NCBI RefSeq assembly: GCF_020037125.1
Contig: NZ_JAIQDG010000013.1
Span: 62,001-126,000 of the forward strand
Direction: 5' to 3'
Length of the DNA: 64,000 nt
Origin: Myxococcus sp. RHSTA-1-4
Lineage (GTDB): Bacteria > Myxococcota > Myxococcia > Myxococcales > Myxococcaceae
This document shows, piece by piece, positions 47,722 through 56,809 of the stretch. The position numbers and the translations under genes are program-made. The notes below the pieces were generated by a model. It worked only from the letters and a program-made list of their open reading frames with translations, was not told the origin of the DNA and made no database searches. Numbering within the stretch: the first letter of the stretch is position 1; every line of letters begins with the position of its first letter.

Positions 47722-47806
47722 CGCACACCCCGCGGGCAGCCGGCCCGGCGCTTCGCGCACGGTGCTTGACGCGCCGTGCGGCGCGGGGTACGCGGCGGCC
47801 CCGGCC

Positions 47807-48700
47807 ATGAGACACCTCCTCGGAATCGAAGGCTGGCGCCGGGACGAGCTGGAAGCACTGCTCGACAGGGCGCAGGCACACCTGCCCGGCAAACCGGATA
47901 CCACCCACGTCCTTCGCGGAAAGGTGGTGGCGAACCTCTTCTTCGAGGACTCCACCCGGACGCGCACCTCGTTCCACATGGCCGCCAAGGGCCTGGGCGC
48001 GAGCGTGATGAACTGGACCCAGACGGGCTCGTCCGTGTCCAAGGGCGAGACGCTGCTGGACACCGCGCGCAACATCGAGGCGACGGGGCCGGTGGCCATC
48101 GTCATCCGGCACAAGTCCTCCGGCGCGCCGCACCTGGTGGCGAAGCACGTGCGCTGCGCCGTCATCAACGCCGGTGACGGCACCCATGAGCATCCCTCCC
48201 AGGCGCTGCTGGACGCCTTCACGCTGCGCCAGCGCTGGGGCTCGCTGGACGGGCGCACGGTGCTCATCGTGGGCGACCTGCTGCACAGCCGCGTGGCCCG
48301 CTCCAACCTCCTCTGCCTCAAGGCGCTGGGCGCGCGCGTGGTGATGTGCGGTCCGCCCACGCTGATTCCCCCGGGGCTGGAGGCGATGGGCGCGGAGGTG
48401 ACGCACAACCTGGACGCGGTGCTGCCCCAGGCGGACGCGGTGATGTGCCTGCGCCTGCAGCTCGAGCGGCAGAGCGAGAACTTCCTGCCCTCCACGCGCG
48501 AGTTCTCCCGCCTCTTCGGTCTCAACGCGGCCCGCGAGGAGCGGATGAAGGCGGGCGCGGTGGTGATGCACCCCGGCCCCATCAACCGCGGCGTGGAGAT
48601 TGCCCCCGCGGTGGCGGACGGGCCCCGCAGCGTCATCCTGGAGCAGGTGTCCAACGGCGTGGCCGTGCGGCGGGCCATCCTGGAGGTGTGTGCGTCATGA
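47807..48700 (+). CDS. pyrB: Aspartate carbamoyltransferase catalytic subunit (PyrB)
   Basis: A 297-residue ATCase: FEDSTRTRTSFHMAAKGLG (carbamoyl-phosphate site), HEHPSQALLDAFTL and MHPGPINRGVEI. It makes carbamoyl aspartate from carbamoyl phosphate and aspartate, the first committed step of pyrimidine synthesis. ATG 47807 gives the family start (MRHLLGIEGWRRDEL). The stop overlaps the ATG of pyrC by four bases, so they are coupled. No pyrI regulatory subunit gene is present in this operon. Confidence 0.96.
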   Translation: MRHLLGIEGWRRDELEALLDRAQAHLPGKPDTTHVLRGKVVANLFFEDSTRTRTSFHMAAKGLGASVMNWTQTGSSVSKGETLLDTARNIEATGPVAIVIRHKSSGAPHLVAKHVRCAVINAGDGTHEHPSQALLDAFTLRQRWGSLDGRTVLIVGDLLHSRVARSNLLCLKALGARVVMCGPPTLIPPGLEAMGAEVTHNLDAVLPQADAVMCLRLQLERQSENFLPSTREFSRLFGLNAAREERMKAGAVVMHPGPINRGVEIAPAVADGPRSVILEQVSNGVAVRRAILEVCAS

Positions 48701-50010
48701 GCTCCACGGTGCTCTTCCGTCGGGGGCGGGTCATCGACCCGCGCAATGGAGTGGATGGCGTCCGCGACGTGCTGGTGCGCGACGGCAAGGTGGCCGAGGT
48801 GTCCGAGGCCCCGCTGCCCGTGCCCCCGGGCGCGGAGGTGGTGGAGGCCCACGGCAAGTGGGTGCTGCCGGGCTTCATCGACCTGCACGTGCACCTGCGC
48901 GAGCCGGGCGAGGAGGGCAAGGAGACCGTCCTCACCGGCTGCCGCGCGGCGGTGGCGGGCGGCTTCACCGCCGTGGTGGCCATGCCCAACACCAAGGTGG
49001 TCAACGACAACGGCATGGTGACGGAGCTGGTGCTGTCGCGCGCCCGCGCCGCCAACCTCTGCCACGTGTATCCCGCCGGGGCGATTACGAAGGGCCTCAA
49101 GGGCGAGGAGATGGCGGAGATGGGCGAGCTGGTGTCCGCCGGCTGCGTGGCCATCACCGACGACGGCCGCCCCGTGATGAACGCGGCGCTGATGCGGCGC
49201 GCGCTCCAGTACTCCACCCAGTTCGACGTCCCCGTCATGGTCCACGAGGAGGACCTGACGCTGTCCGCCGGGGGCGCCATGCACGAGGGCCCCACCTCCA
49301 CGCGCCTGGGCCTGCGCGGCATTCCCGCCTCGGCGGAGGTGTCCATGGTGGCGCGCGACCTGGTGCTGCTGGAGGAGACGGGCGCCCGGCTGCACCTGGC
49401 GCACGTGTCCTGCGAGGGCAGCGTGCGCCTCATCCGCGAGGCGAAGCGCCGCGGCCTGCGCGTCACCTCCGAGGTGACGCCGCACCACCTCATCCTGGAT
49501 GACCGGGCGGTGGGCAGCTACGACACCCACGCGAAGATGATGCCGCCCCTGCGCTCGGACCGGGACGTGGAGGCGCTGCGCGAGGCCATCGCCGACGGCA
49601 CGGTGGAGGCCATCGCCACGGACCACGCGCCGCACGGCGTGCTGGACAAGCTGGTGGAGTTCGAGAAGGGCATCAACGGCATCGTCGGGCTGGAGACGTC
49701 CCTGGGGCTGACGATGGAGCTGGTCCACGCGGGCGTGCTCACCCCGAACCGGGCGGTGGAGCTCTTGACGCACGGGCCGGCGAAGGCGTTCGGCCTGCCG
49801 GGCGGTCACCTGGCCCCCGGGGCCCCGGCGGACGTCACCGTGGTGGACCCCTCGGAGGAGTGGACGGTGGACGCCCACCGGTTCTATTCCCGCAGCCGGA
49901 ATACGCCCTTCCACGGACGCAAGCAGAAGGGCCGTGTCGTGCAGACGTGGGTGGGTGGCCGCAAGGTTTTCGAGAACGGCCAGGTCGGCCTGAGCAAGGA
50001 GTCGCGGTGA
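48697..50010 (+). CDS. pyrC: Dihydroorotase (PyrC, type I)
   Basis: A 437-residue amidohydrolase that cyclises carbamoyl aspartate. The metal ligands show as [28 protein letters not shown] and ATDHAPHG. The length and the HVHLREPG motif place it in the type I (long) dihydroorotases. It overlaps pyrB and carA by four and one bases, giving a tight pyrB-pyrC-carA unit in which substrate could be handed from one enzyme to the next. The start at 48697 is set by the overlap with the pyrB stop. Confidence 0.96.
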   Translation: MSSTVLFRRGRVIDPRNGVDGVRDVLVRDGKVAEVSEAPLPVPPGAEVVEAHGKWVLPGFIDLHVHLREPGEEGKETVLTGCRAAVAGGFTAVVAMPNTKVVNDNGMVTELVLSRARAANLCHVYPAGAITKGLKGEEMAEMGELVSAGCVAITDDGRPVMNAALMRRALQYSTQFDVPVMVHEEDLTLSAGGAMHEGPTSTRLGLRGIPASAEVSMVARDLVLLEETGARLHLAHVSCEGSVRLIREAKRRGLRVTSEVTPHHLILDDRAVGSYDTHAKMMPPLRSDRDVEALREAIADGTVEAIATDHAPHGVLDKLVEFEKGINGIVGLETSLGLTMELVHAGVLTPNRAVELLTHGPAKAFGLPGGHLAPGAPADVTVVDPSEEWTVDAHRFYSRSRNTPFHGRKQKGRVVQTWVGGRKVFENGQVGLSKESR

Positions 50011-51134
50011 TGACGAAGCGGGCAGTGCTCGCGCTGGCGGATGGCACCACCTTCGAGGGCCGGGCCTTTGGCGCGGTCGGCGAGACGGTGGGTGAGGTGG
50101 TCTTCAACACGTCCATGTTCGGCTACCAGGAGGTCCTCACGGATCCCTCCTACGTCGGGCAGATCGTCACCATGGCGTACCCGGAGATGGGCAACGTCGG
50201 TGCCAACCCGGAGGACGAGGAGGGCTCCAAGGTGCACGCGGTGGGCATGGTGGTGCGTGCCCTCGCGGAGCAGCCCTCCAACTGGCGCGCGAGGGAGTCG
50301 CTGGACGCGTACCTCAAGCGCCACGGCGTGGCCGGCATCGAGGGCCTGGACACCCGCCGCCTGGTGCGCCACCTGCGCACGCACGGCGCGCAGATGGGCG
50401 TCATCTCCAGCGAGGGGCACTCCCACGCCGCCCTGGTCGAGCGCGCCCGCACCGCGCACGGCATGGAGGGCCTGGACCTGGCCACCGGCGTGTCGACGAA
50501 GACGCCGTACACCTTCACCACGCCGTCGCCGGACGTGTTCACCGGGGTGGGGGAGATGCACGCGCCGCCCACGCCCCGCTTCGAGGTCGTCGCCTATGAC
50601 TTCGGCCTGAAGAAGTCCATGCTCCACTTCCTGGTGGACGCGGGCTGCCGGGTGACGGTGGTGCCCTCCAACACCACGGCGGAAGAGGTGCTCGCGCGCA
50701 AGCCGAACGGCGTGTTCCTGGCCAACGGCCCTGGCGACCCGGCCGCGGTGAAGGGCGCGGACCGCACCGTGGCGGCCCTGCTGGGCAAGGTTCCGGTGTT
50801 CGGTATCTGCCTGGGCCACCAGATCATGGCCCTGGCCCTGGGCGGCCGGACGTACAAGATGAAGTTCGGCCACCGTGGCGCCAACCAGCCCGTCAAGGAC
50901 CTGACGACGGGCAAGGTGGAGATCACCGCGCAGAACCACGGCTTCGCCGTGGACGACGCCAGCCTCAAGGGCCTGGCCGTCGTCACCCACATCAACCTCA
51001 ATGATGGCACGGTGGAGGGCCTGGCCGTCCCCGACGCGCGCGCCTTCAGCGTGCAGTACCACCCCGAGGCCTCGCCCGGCCCGCATGACGCGCGCTATCT
51101 CTTCGGCCGGTTCGCGAAGCTGATGGCGGGGTAG
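50010..51134 (+). CDS. carA: Carbamoyl-phosphate synthase small (glutaminase) subunit
   Basis: A 374-residue glutamine amidotransferase subunit. The N-terminal domain starts [20 protein letters not shown]; the class I glutaminase part has [16 protein letters not shown] (Cys nucleophile), and the His-Glu pair in [10 protein letters not shown]. It supplies ammonia to the large CarB subunit, which is not in this window, to make carbamoyl phosphate for arginine and pyrimidines. The ATG overlaps the pyrC stop. Normal length. Confidence 0.96.
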   Translation: MTKRAVLALADGTTFEGRAFGAVGETVGEVVFNTSMFGYQEVLTDPSYVGQIVTMAYPEMGNVGANPEDEEGSKVHAVGMVVRALAEQPSNWRARESLDAYLKRHGVAGIEGLDTRRLVRHLRTHGAQMGVISSEGHSHAALVERARTAHGMEGLDLATGVSTKTPYTFTTPSPDVFTGVGEMHAPPTPRFEVVAYDFGLKKSMLHFLVDAGCRVTVVPSNTTAEEVLARKPNGVFLANGPGDPAAVKGADRTVAALLGKVPVFGICLGHQIMALALGGRTYKMKFGHRGANQPVKDLTTGKVEITAQNHGFAVDDASLKGLAVVTHINLNDGTVEGLAVPDARAFSVQYHPEASPGPHDARYLFGRFAKLMAG

Positions 51135-51149
51135 GATGGCGCACCGTCT

Positions 51150-51815
51150 ATGGACTCTCCGCTGTCACCGCTCTCGTATCAGCCGTACCTGGACCAGCTC
51201 ATCGCCTTTGGCAGCCAGGAGCCCCGCAAGGAGGACCTCCTCGCCGCCAAGGCGGACTACTTCCGCCTGACGGGAGAGGTGTTCGAGGACGACAAGCTGT
51301 TCGAGCTGCGGATGGCGTCGTTCCTCGACTACTACCTCTACGACCGCGTCTCGCCGCTCACCGGCAGGACGCCGGCCGCGGAGCTGTACGAGCAGCGCCT
51401 GGCGAACGCGCCTCCCGAGGAGGCCAACGCCTTCCGCAGCTTCACGGAGACCGTCCATGGCCTCTTCGAGGTCCGCAAGCTGGGCAAGGGTGAAGTCCGC
51501 CTGCGCGAGCTGTACTCCGGCAAGGACTTCGACGTGACGGAGCGCCGCCACATCGCCGGACTGGAGACGGGGGACATCATCGAGGCCCGCCTCATCCCCT
51601 TCGGCGGGCACCTGCTGTTCTCCTCCGCGTTCTGCTACCACCCGCGCGTCGCCGTGAAGGCCATCAAGGCCGAGGTGAAGCGCCGCAAGAAGAAGGAGCC
51701 GGAGCGCACGCCCAACGAGCTCGTCTGGGAGTGCGCCCGCCGCGCCCTCAACGTGGAGCGCTACCGCCAGCTCCCCGTGGAGAAGCTCTACGACTTCGAG
51801 CAGAAGGTGCTCTGA
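51150..51815 (+). CDS. Conserved hypothetical protein
   Basis: A 221-residue cytosolic protein, probably helical, starting 15 bp after carA and perhaps part of that operon. No known domain is recognised. Two features are visible: an N-terminal acidic part (EPRKEDLLAAKADYFRLTGE) and a basic stretch (KAIKAEVKRRKKKEPERTPN) near the C-terminus that could contact nucleic acid. No enzyme motif. It ends just before a convergent hairpin and the pyk gene. Confidence 0.6.
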   Translation: MDSPLSPLSYQPYLDQLIAFGSQEPRKEDLLAAKADYFRLTGEVFEDDKLFELRMASFLDYYLYDRVSPLTGRTPAAELYEQRLANAPPEEANAFRSFTETVHGLFEVRKLGKGEVRLRELYSGKDFDVTERRHIAGLETGDIIEARLIPFGGHLLFSSAFCYHPRVAVKAIKAEVKRRKKKEPERTPNELVWECARRALNVERYRQLPVEKLYDFEQKVL

Positions 51816-51821
51816 GGTCCG

Positions 51822-51856
51822 GCCCGGGCCCCCGCGTGTGAGCGAGGGGCCGGGGC
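51822..51856. terminator. GC hairpin between convergent genes
   Basis: GCCCGGGCCCC (51822-51832) and GGGGCCGGGGC (51846-51856) pair over 11 positions with one mismatch. It lies between the convergent hypothetical gene and pyk. There is no T-tract, so it is a weak or factor-assisted terminator. Confidence 0.4.
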
Positions 51857-51871
51857 AGGGCGTCCGCTGCT

Positions 51872-53272
51872 TCAGACGCGGTGGATGCTCATCAGGTTGG
51901 TGTTGCCGGGCTCGTTGAGCGGCACCCCGGCCACCACCACCACGGGCGTGCCCGGCTTGCAGATGCCCTCCGCGTGGCACAGCTTGCGCACCTGCCGGAG
52001 CATGGCGTCCGTGGACGTCACCCGCCCCACCTGGTGGCCCGTCACGCCCCAGTAGAGCGCCATCCGGTTCACCGTGGCCTCGTTCGGTGTCAGCCCGATG
52101 ATGCGCGCCTGGGGCCGGAACTCGGAGATGAGGCGCGCGGTGTGGCCGCTCTCCGTGTACGCGACAATCGTCTCGATGTTGAGCTGCGTCGCCGCCGCCA
52201 CCGCCGCCGCCGCCACGCCGGTGCCCAGGTCCTCCGAGCGCTCGAAGGGCGAGTGGTGCAGGTGCCGCACCACGCCGCGCTCCGTCTCCTCCACGATGCG
52301 CGCCATGGTGGCCGCGGCCTCGGTGGGGTAGCGGCCCGCCGCCGTCTCGCCCGACAGCATCACCGCGTCCGCGCCGTCGAGGATGGCGTTGGCCACGTCC
52401 GACACCTCGGCGCGCGTGGGCCGGGGGTTGCCCACCATGCTCTCCAGCATCTCCGTGGCGACGATGACCAGGCCGCCCTGGCGGTTCACCTCGCGCACCA
52501 TGCGCTTCTGGATGGCCGGGAGCTGCTCCAGCGGCATCTCCACGCCCAGGTCGCCTCGCGCCACCATGATGCCGTCCGCCGCCGCGGCGATGGCCTCCAG
52601 GCACTCCACCGCCTGGGGCTTTTCAATCTTGGCGATGAGGGGCGTCTTGTTCTTCTTCACGTGCTCGCGCGCCTTGTGGATGTCGGCCGCGGTGCGCACG
52701 AAGGAGAGCGCCACGTAGTCCACGCCCACCTCCTGGCCGAAGGCCAGGTCCTCCGCGTCCTTGCGCGTAATCGTGGGCACCGACATGGGCGAGCCCGGCA
52801 GGTTCAGGCCCTTCTTGTCCTTCAGCAGGCCTCCCACCTCCACCCGGCAGGTGACGTCCGGACCCGACACCTTCAGCACCCGCAGCCGCACCCGGCCGTC
52901 GTCCAGGAGGACGTCGTCCCCGCGCACCACGTCCTTCACCAGCGACTTGATGGGCGTGGGGATGACGGTGCCCTGGCCCACGACGGCGCGCGTCGTCACC
53001 GTCACCGTCTGGCCCGTCTTCACGGTGAGCTGTCCGCCCTCGAACTTGCCCAGGCGGATCTTCGGGCCCTGGATGTCCTGGAGGATGGCCACCGGCATCC
53101 CCAGGCGCTTCGCCACCTTGCGGATGGTGGCCACGCGCTGGCGGTGCTCCTCATGCGTGCCGTGGGAGAAGTTCAGCCGCGCCACGTTCATCCCCGCGCG
53201 GATCAGGCCCTCGATGACCTCCGGGGTGTCCGAGGACGGCCCCAGGGTGCAGATGATCTTCGCCTTGCGCAT
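51872..53272 (-). CDS. pyk: Pyruvate kinase
   Basis: A 466-residue enzyme with MRKAKIICTLGPSSDTPEVI, VARLNFSHGTHEEH, DIQGPKIRLG, a barrel with FVRTAADIHKAREHV, KIEKPQAVECLEAI and MVARGDLGVEMP, then the C-terminal regulatory domain (TESGHTARLISEFRPQA). It makes pyruvate and ATP from phosphoenolpyruvate and ADP. Start 53272 is chosen for the family beginning; an in-frame ATG four codons upstream (53284) is possible, and neither has a strong ribosome site. It is monocistronic with the neighbouring genes in opposite or separate units. Confidence 0.94.
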   Translation of the reverse strand: MRKAKIICTLGPSSDTPEVIEGLIRAGMNVARLNFSHGTHEEHRQRVATIRKVAKRLGMPVAILQDIQGPKIRLGKFEGGQLTVKTGQTVTVTTRAVVGQGTVIPTPIKSLVKDVVRGDDVLLDDGRVRLRVLKVSGPDVTCRVEVGGLLKDKKGLNLPGSPMSVPTITRKDAEDLAFGQEVGVDYVALSFVRTAADIHKAREHVKKNKTPLIAKIEKPQAVECLEAIAAAADGIMVARGDLGVEMPLEQLPAIQKRMVREVNRQGGLVIVATEMLESMVGNPRPTRAEVSDVANAILDGADAVMLSGETAAGRYPTEAAATMARIVEETERGVVRHLHHSPFERSEDLGTGVAAAAVAAATQLNIETIVAYTESGHTARLISEFRPQARIIGLTPNEATVNRMALYWGVTGHQVGRVTSTDAMLRQVRKLCHAEGICKPGTPVVVVAGVPLNEPGNTNLMSIHRV

Positions 53273-53410
53273 ATGCGCGGGCATCCTAGGCGGCCGGGTG
53301 GCCGGCTTGACAGCCTCGCGCACTGGCGACTATTTCTTCCGCCCTACACGAGGCGCCCGCCGCACCGGCGTGCCCTCGTGGCCACTTTGCGTGCTCTCGA
53401 CGTTGGAGAG

Positions 53411-53455
53411 AGAAAGCCCGGCTTCCCTGGGAGGGGGGGCCGGGCTTTCTTGCGT
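53411..53455 (-). terminator. Rho-independent terminator after the DUF151 gene
   Basis: AAAGCCCGGC and GCCGGGCTTT form a stem of ten pairs around a G-rich loop. On the minus strand it is followed by TTTCTCTC, which suits the DUF151 gene that ends at 53490. Confidence 0.8.
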
Positions 53456-53489
53456 CCGAGTCTGGCAGTTCCCGGGGAGGGCCCGTGCG

Positions 53490-54275
53490 CTAGAGCTCGA
53501 TCTCCTTGCCCGTGCCCCTGGGCGTGAGGGTGGGGTGGCCCGGCGGCATGGACTCCATGTCCATGTCGATGGGCGGCTGGGAGTCCGGAGCGCCGGGCAG
53601 GCCGGGGATGGGCATGGGGGCGGGCTCCTCCATCAGGTCCCCCGGTCCGCTGCCGCCCACGCCGGGGCCGCCCTCCTGCAGGCTCTCGATTTCCTCGCGG
53701 CTGATGCCGGCCAGAGTCAGCACCTTGCGCGTGACGCGGATGCGGGCGTGGCTGGTGAGCGCCATGGCGATGGAGTCCGAGGGGCGGGCGTCCAGCGTCA
53801 TCTTGCGCTTGCCCTGCTCCAGGAAGAGGCGGCCGAAGTAGATGTTGTCGCGCAGGTCGTCGATGCGGACCTCGGTGACGCGTCCGCCCAGCTGCTTCAC
53901 CACGTCGTCCAGCAGGTCCTGGGCAAGCGGTTGGGGCGGGGCCCTCTCGGCCAACCGGAAGGCGATGGACACCGCCGAGGCCTCGTCCACGAAGACGGGC
54001 AGGACGATGGCCCGGTCCTTGGTGGTCAGCACGACGGCGTGCGTCTGCGCTTCCATCAGCGGGACGACGTCCTGGACCTCGAGGTCCACCAGCTCGGTGC
54101 ACGCCTTCGGGTCGTCCCCCTCGTTGGTGATGCAGGGCTCCCCGGCCGCGCTCGTGACGGACGCCGCGATGGCACCCTGTGAGCTGAAAGCTGGCAGGAG
54201 AAGCAGCCCTCCCAGCGCCAGCACGATTGCGGAGAGAGGAGCAACGAAGAGGGTGGCGCGGTTGGGCGTTTTCAC
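53490..54275 (-). CDS. Exported DUF151 (bifunctional nuclease) family protein
   Basis: A 261-residue protein. The first ~37 residues are a signal-like hydrophobic segment (FVAPLSAIVLALGGLLLLPA). Residues ~60-190 match the DUF151 fold: VVLTTKDRAIVLPVFVDEA and IYFGRLFLEQGKRKMTLDA, then RPSDSIAMALTS. DUF151 proteins of other organisms are bifunctional nucleases (DNase/RNase) with UVR-like partners. The C-terminal ~60 residues are a Pro/Gly/Met-rich low-complexity tail. An exported or membrane-anchored form is unusual for the family. Confidence 0.75.
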   Translation of the reverse strand: MKTPNRATLFVAPLSAIVLALGGLLLLPAFSSQGAIAASVTSAAGEPCITNEGDDPKACTELVDLEVQDVVPLMEAQTHAVVLTTKDRAIVLPVFVDEASAVSIAFRLAERAPPQPLAQDLLDDVVKQLGGRVTEVRIDDLRDNIYFGRLFLEQGKRKMTLDARPSDSIAMALTSHARIRVTRKVLTLAGISREEIESLQEGGPGVGGSGPGDLMEEPAPMPIPGLPGAPDSQPPIDMDMESMPPGHPTLTPRGTGKEIEL

Positions 54276-54382
54276 ACCCTTAACCTACGCACCCGGGTCC
54301 CCCCCGGGAGGGCGCCGTTCCGGGCGTGGCCGGCCCGGTGGCGCGTCGGCGCTCACCGGGCTGGAGGGCGGGCAGGCGACCT

Positions 54383-54763
54383 TCAGCGGCGGTCGTCGTC
54401 CTCTTCGTCCTCGTCGTCGTAGTCCTCGTCGTCGTCGACGTCCTCGTCCTCATCCTCGTCGAGGTCGTCGTCCTCGTCCGACTCCTCCTCGTCCTCGTCG
54501 ACGTCATCGTCGTCGAGCGTGTCCTCCACGTCGACGGACTCGAGCGTCATGGAGACGGCGAACTTCTTGTCCAGTGCGGCGATCTGCGCGCGCATCTCGG
54601 AGAGCGCCGCGACGAAGTCCTCCGTCAAGTTCGCGGGCGCCTTCGCGTCGCAGTGGGGGCAGACGATCTTCTCGGTGCCCTCGATGAGGTCCTGGGCGTC
54701 CAGCTCGAAGCTCGCCTCGCACTTCTGGCAGGTGAAGTCGATGCTCATGGTCGGGCGCGGCAT
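54383..54763 (-). CDS. Zinc-ribbon protein with a highly acidic C-terminal tail
   Basis: A 126-residue protein. Residues ~10-50 hold a zinc ribbon of the MJ0042/FdrB type (FTCQKCEASFELDA ... IVCPHCDA). The last ~55 residues are almost all Asp and Glu, with runs such as DDLDEDEDEDVDDDEDYDDE. Such proteins may bind basic partners or act as chaperones. Start 54763 (MPRPTMSID) follows GGAG eight to nine bases upstream and is preferred to 54748. It lies between the DUF151 gene and the divergent acyl-CoA synthetase gene. Confidence 0.8.
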   Translation of the reverse strand: MPRPTMSIDFTCQKCEASFELDAQDLIEGTEKIVCPHCDAKAPANLTEDFVAALSEMRAQIAALDKKFAVSMTLESVDVEDTLDDDDVDEDEEESDEDDDLDEDEDEDVDDDEDYDDEDEEDDDRR

Positions 54764-54846
54764 ACAAAGCACTCCATCCAGCTGTCAACGTCAGAGACGC
54801 GCGCACGGCTGGCGGGCGCCGGTACGCATCCATTAGCCTCTTGGGT

Positions 54847-56667
54847 ATGGAACTACCGAAGACCGTCGTTCATGCGCTGCACGACCGGGCCACGCAGCAG
54901 GAGCAGCTGCCGGCCATGTGGACGCGCAAGGGTGGCGCCTATGTGCCTACCTCGTGGGCCGAGTACGCGCAGCGGGTGCGCCGTTTCGGGCTGGGGTTGC
55001 ACGCCCTGGGGGCCGGCGCGGGGCAGCCGGTGGGCATCCTCGGCTTCAACCGCGAGGAGTGGCACGTGGCGGCCCTGGGCACCATCGCCATGGGCGGCGT
55101 ACCGGTAGGGCTCTACACCACCAGCTCGGTGGACCAGCTCGAGTACATCCTGGGCCACTGCGAGGCCGGCATCCTGGTGGTGGAGAACGAGAAGCACCTG
55201 CGCACCGGACTCGCCCTGCGCCAGCGGCTGCCGAAGCTGCGCCACCTCATCGTCATGGACGCGCCGTCCCCCCTCCCGGAGGGGGTGCTGACGTACGCTG
55301 ACGTGCTCGCCCGGGGCACCGGCGTGGACGAGGGGCCCTACTGGGACAGTGTCAACGCGCTCGAGCCCGAGGCGATGGGCACCCTCATCTACACCTCCGG
55401 CACCACCGGCCACCCCAAGGGGGTGATGCTCAGCCACCACAACCTGGTGTGGACGGCGCGGCAGCTCGTGGAGTCGGTGCAGTTCGGCCGGGACAATCCG
55501 CCCTCGCTCATCTCCTACCTGCCGCTGTCCCACATCGCCGAGCAGATCATCTCCCTGCACTGCCCGCTGATGATTGGTGCCCAGGTGTACTTCGCGCAGT
55601 CGGTGGAGACGATGCCGGAGACGCTGAAGGAGGTGCACCCCACCTTCTTCTTCGGCGTGCCCCGCGTGTGGGAGAAGTTCAAGGCCAAGGCGGAGGCCGG
55701 GCTCCACGCCCAGCCCCCCATGAAGCGGAAGCTGGTGGAGTGGGCCCGCGGCATCGCCCTGGAGCGCCACACCCGGCACATGCGCCACGAGCGGCTCCCC
55801 CTGCTGCTGGAGGCGCGCTACCGCCTGGCGCAGCGGCTCGTCTTCGCCCCCCTGAAGGCGCGCATCGGCATGGACCGGGTGGAGTTCTTCGCCACCGCGG
55901 CGGCGCCCATCGGCCGGGACGTGCTGGACTTCTTCGCCTCCATCGACATGGTCCTCCACGAGGTGTGGGGCATGACGGAGGTGACGGGCCCGGGCACCGT
56001 CAACACCGAGGACCACACCCGGCTGGGCTCGGTGGGCCGCGCGATGCTGGGCGTGGAGCTCCGCATCGCCGAGGACGGGGAAATCCTCGTGCGCGGCGGC
56101 AACGTCTGCATGGGCTACTACAAGAACGAGGCGGCCACCGCGGAGCTGCTGGAGGACGGGTGGCTGCACACGGGTGACGTGGGCCAGCTGGACGCGGAGG
56201 GCTACGTCCAGATCACCGGCCGCAAGAAGGACATCATCGTCACCTCCGGCGGGAAGAAGACGGCGCCGGGCAACATCGAGGAGCTGCTGAAGTCGCTGCC
56301 GGGCGTGGGCAACGCGCTGGTGGTGGGCGACCGGCGCAACTACCTCGTGGCCCTGCTGGTGTTGGACGCGGAGAAGACGCGCGAGCTGGCGAAGGAGAAG
56401 GGCTGGCCGGAGGACCCGGCCGTGCTGGCGCAGGACGCGCGCCTGCAGCAGCTCCTCCAGGCCGCGGTGGAGCGCGACGTGAACCCGAAGCTCTCCCGCT
56501 TCGAGACCATCAAGCGCTTCGCGGTGATTGGGAAGGAGTTCTCCGTGGACGGCGGCGAGCTGACGCCCAAGCTCAGCGTCCGCCGCAAGGTGGTGGAGGC
56601 CAGGTACGCCGCCATCATCGAGTCGCTCTACGCGGAGCCGAAGCACGACGCGGCCCAGGCGGGCTGA
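54847..56667 (+). CDS. Long-chain acyl-CoA synthetase (AMP-binding family)
   Basis: A 606-residue ANL enzyme. It has TLIYTSGTTGHPKGVMLSH (P-loop-like phosphate loop), FFATAAAPIGRDVLDFF, EVWGMTEVTG, WLHTGDVGQLDAEGYVQITG (the acyl-adenylate aspartate) and GRKKDIIVTSGGK. It joins CoA to long fatty acids using ATP. The 606 length fits the FadD15-type of the family. ATG 54847 is chosen. It ends at a strong bidirectional hairpin shared with gltA. Confidence 0.93.
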   Translation: MELPKTVVHALHDRATQQEQLPAMWTRKGGAYVPTSWAEYAQRVRRFGLGLHALGAGAGQPVGILGFNREEWHVAALGTIAMGGVPVGLYTTSSVDQLEYILGHCEAGILVVENEKHLRTGLALRQRLPKLRHLIVMDAPSPLPEGVLTYADVLARGTGVDEGPYWDSVNALEPEAMGTLIYTSGTTGHPKGVMLSHHNLVWTARQLVESVQFGRDNPPSLISYLPLSHIAEQIISLHCPLMIGAQVYFAQSVETMPETLKEVHPTFFFGVPRVWEKFKAKAEAGLHAQPPMKRKLVEWARGIALERHTRHMRHERLPLLLEARYRLAQRLVFAPLKARIGMDRVEFFATAAAPIGRDVLDFFASIDMVLHEVWGMTEVTGPGTVNTEDHTRLGSVGRAMLGVELRIAEDGEILVRGGNVCMGYYKNEAATAELLEDGWLHTGDVGQLDAEGYVQITGRKKDIIVTSGGKKTAPGNIEELLKSLPGVGNALVVGDRRNYLVALLVLDAEKTRELAKEKGWPEDPAVLAQDARLQQLLQAAVERDVNPKLSRFETIKRFAVIGKEFSVDGGELTPKLSVRRKVVEARYAAIIESLYAEPKHDAAQAG

Positions 56668-56732
56668 CACGCGGCAACGGCAGGGGAGGGCGGCTCCCTC
56701 CCGTGGGCCGCGGCTCCATGGCCCGGGAAAGC

Positions 56733-56770
56733 AGAAGGGGCGGGGAACCTTCCGGTCCCTCGCCCCTTCT
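56733..56770. terminator. Bidirectional terminator between acyl-CoA synthetase and gltA
   Basis: AGAAGGGGCG and CGCCCCTTCT form a perfect 10-bp stem at 56733-56742 and 56761-56770 around an 18-base loop. It sits between the two convergent genes. Only short T-tracts are present. Confidence 0.65.
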
Positions 56771-56809
56771 CACTTCAGGCCCGCGCGAGGCGGGCCCTGA
56801 CGGCGCGGC

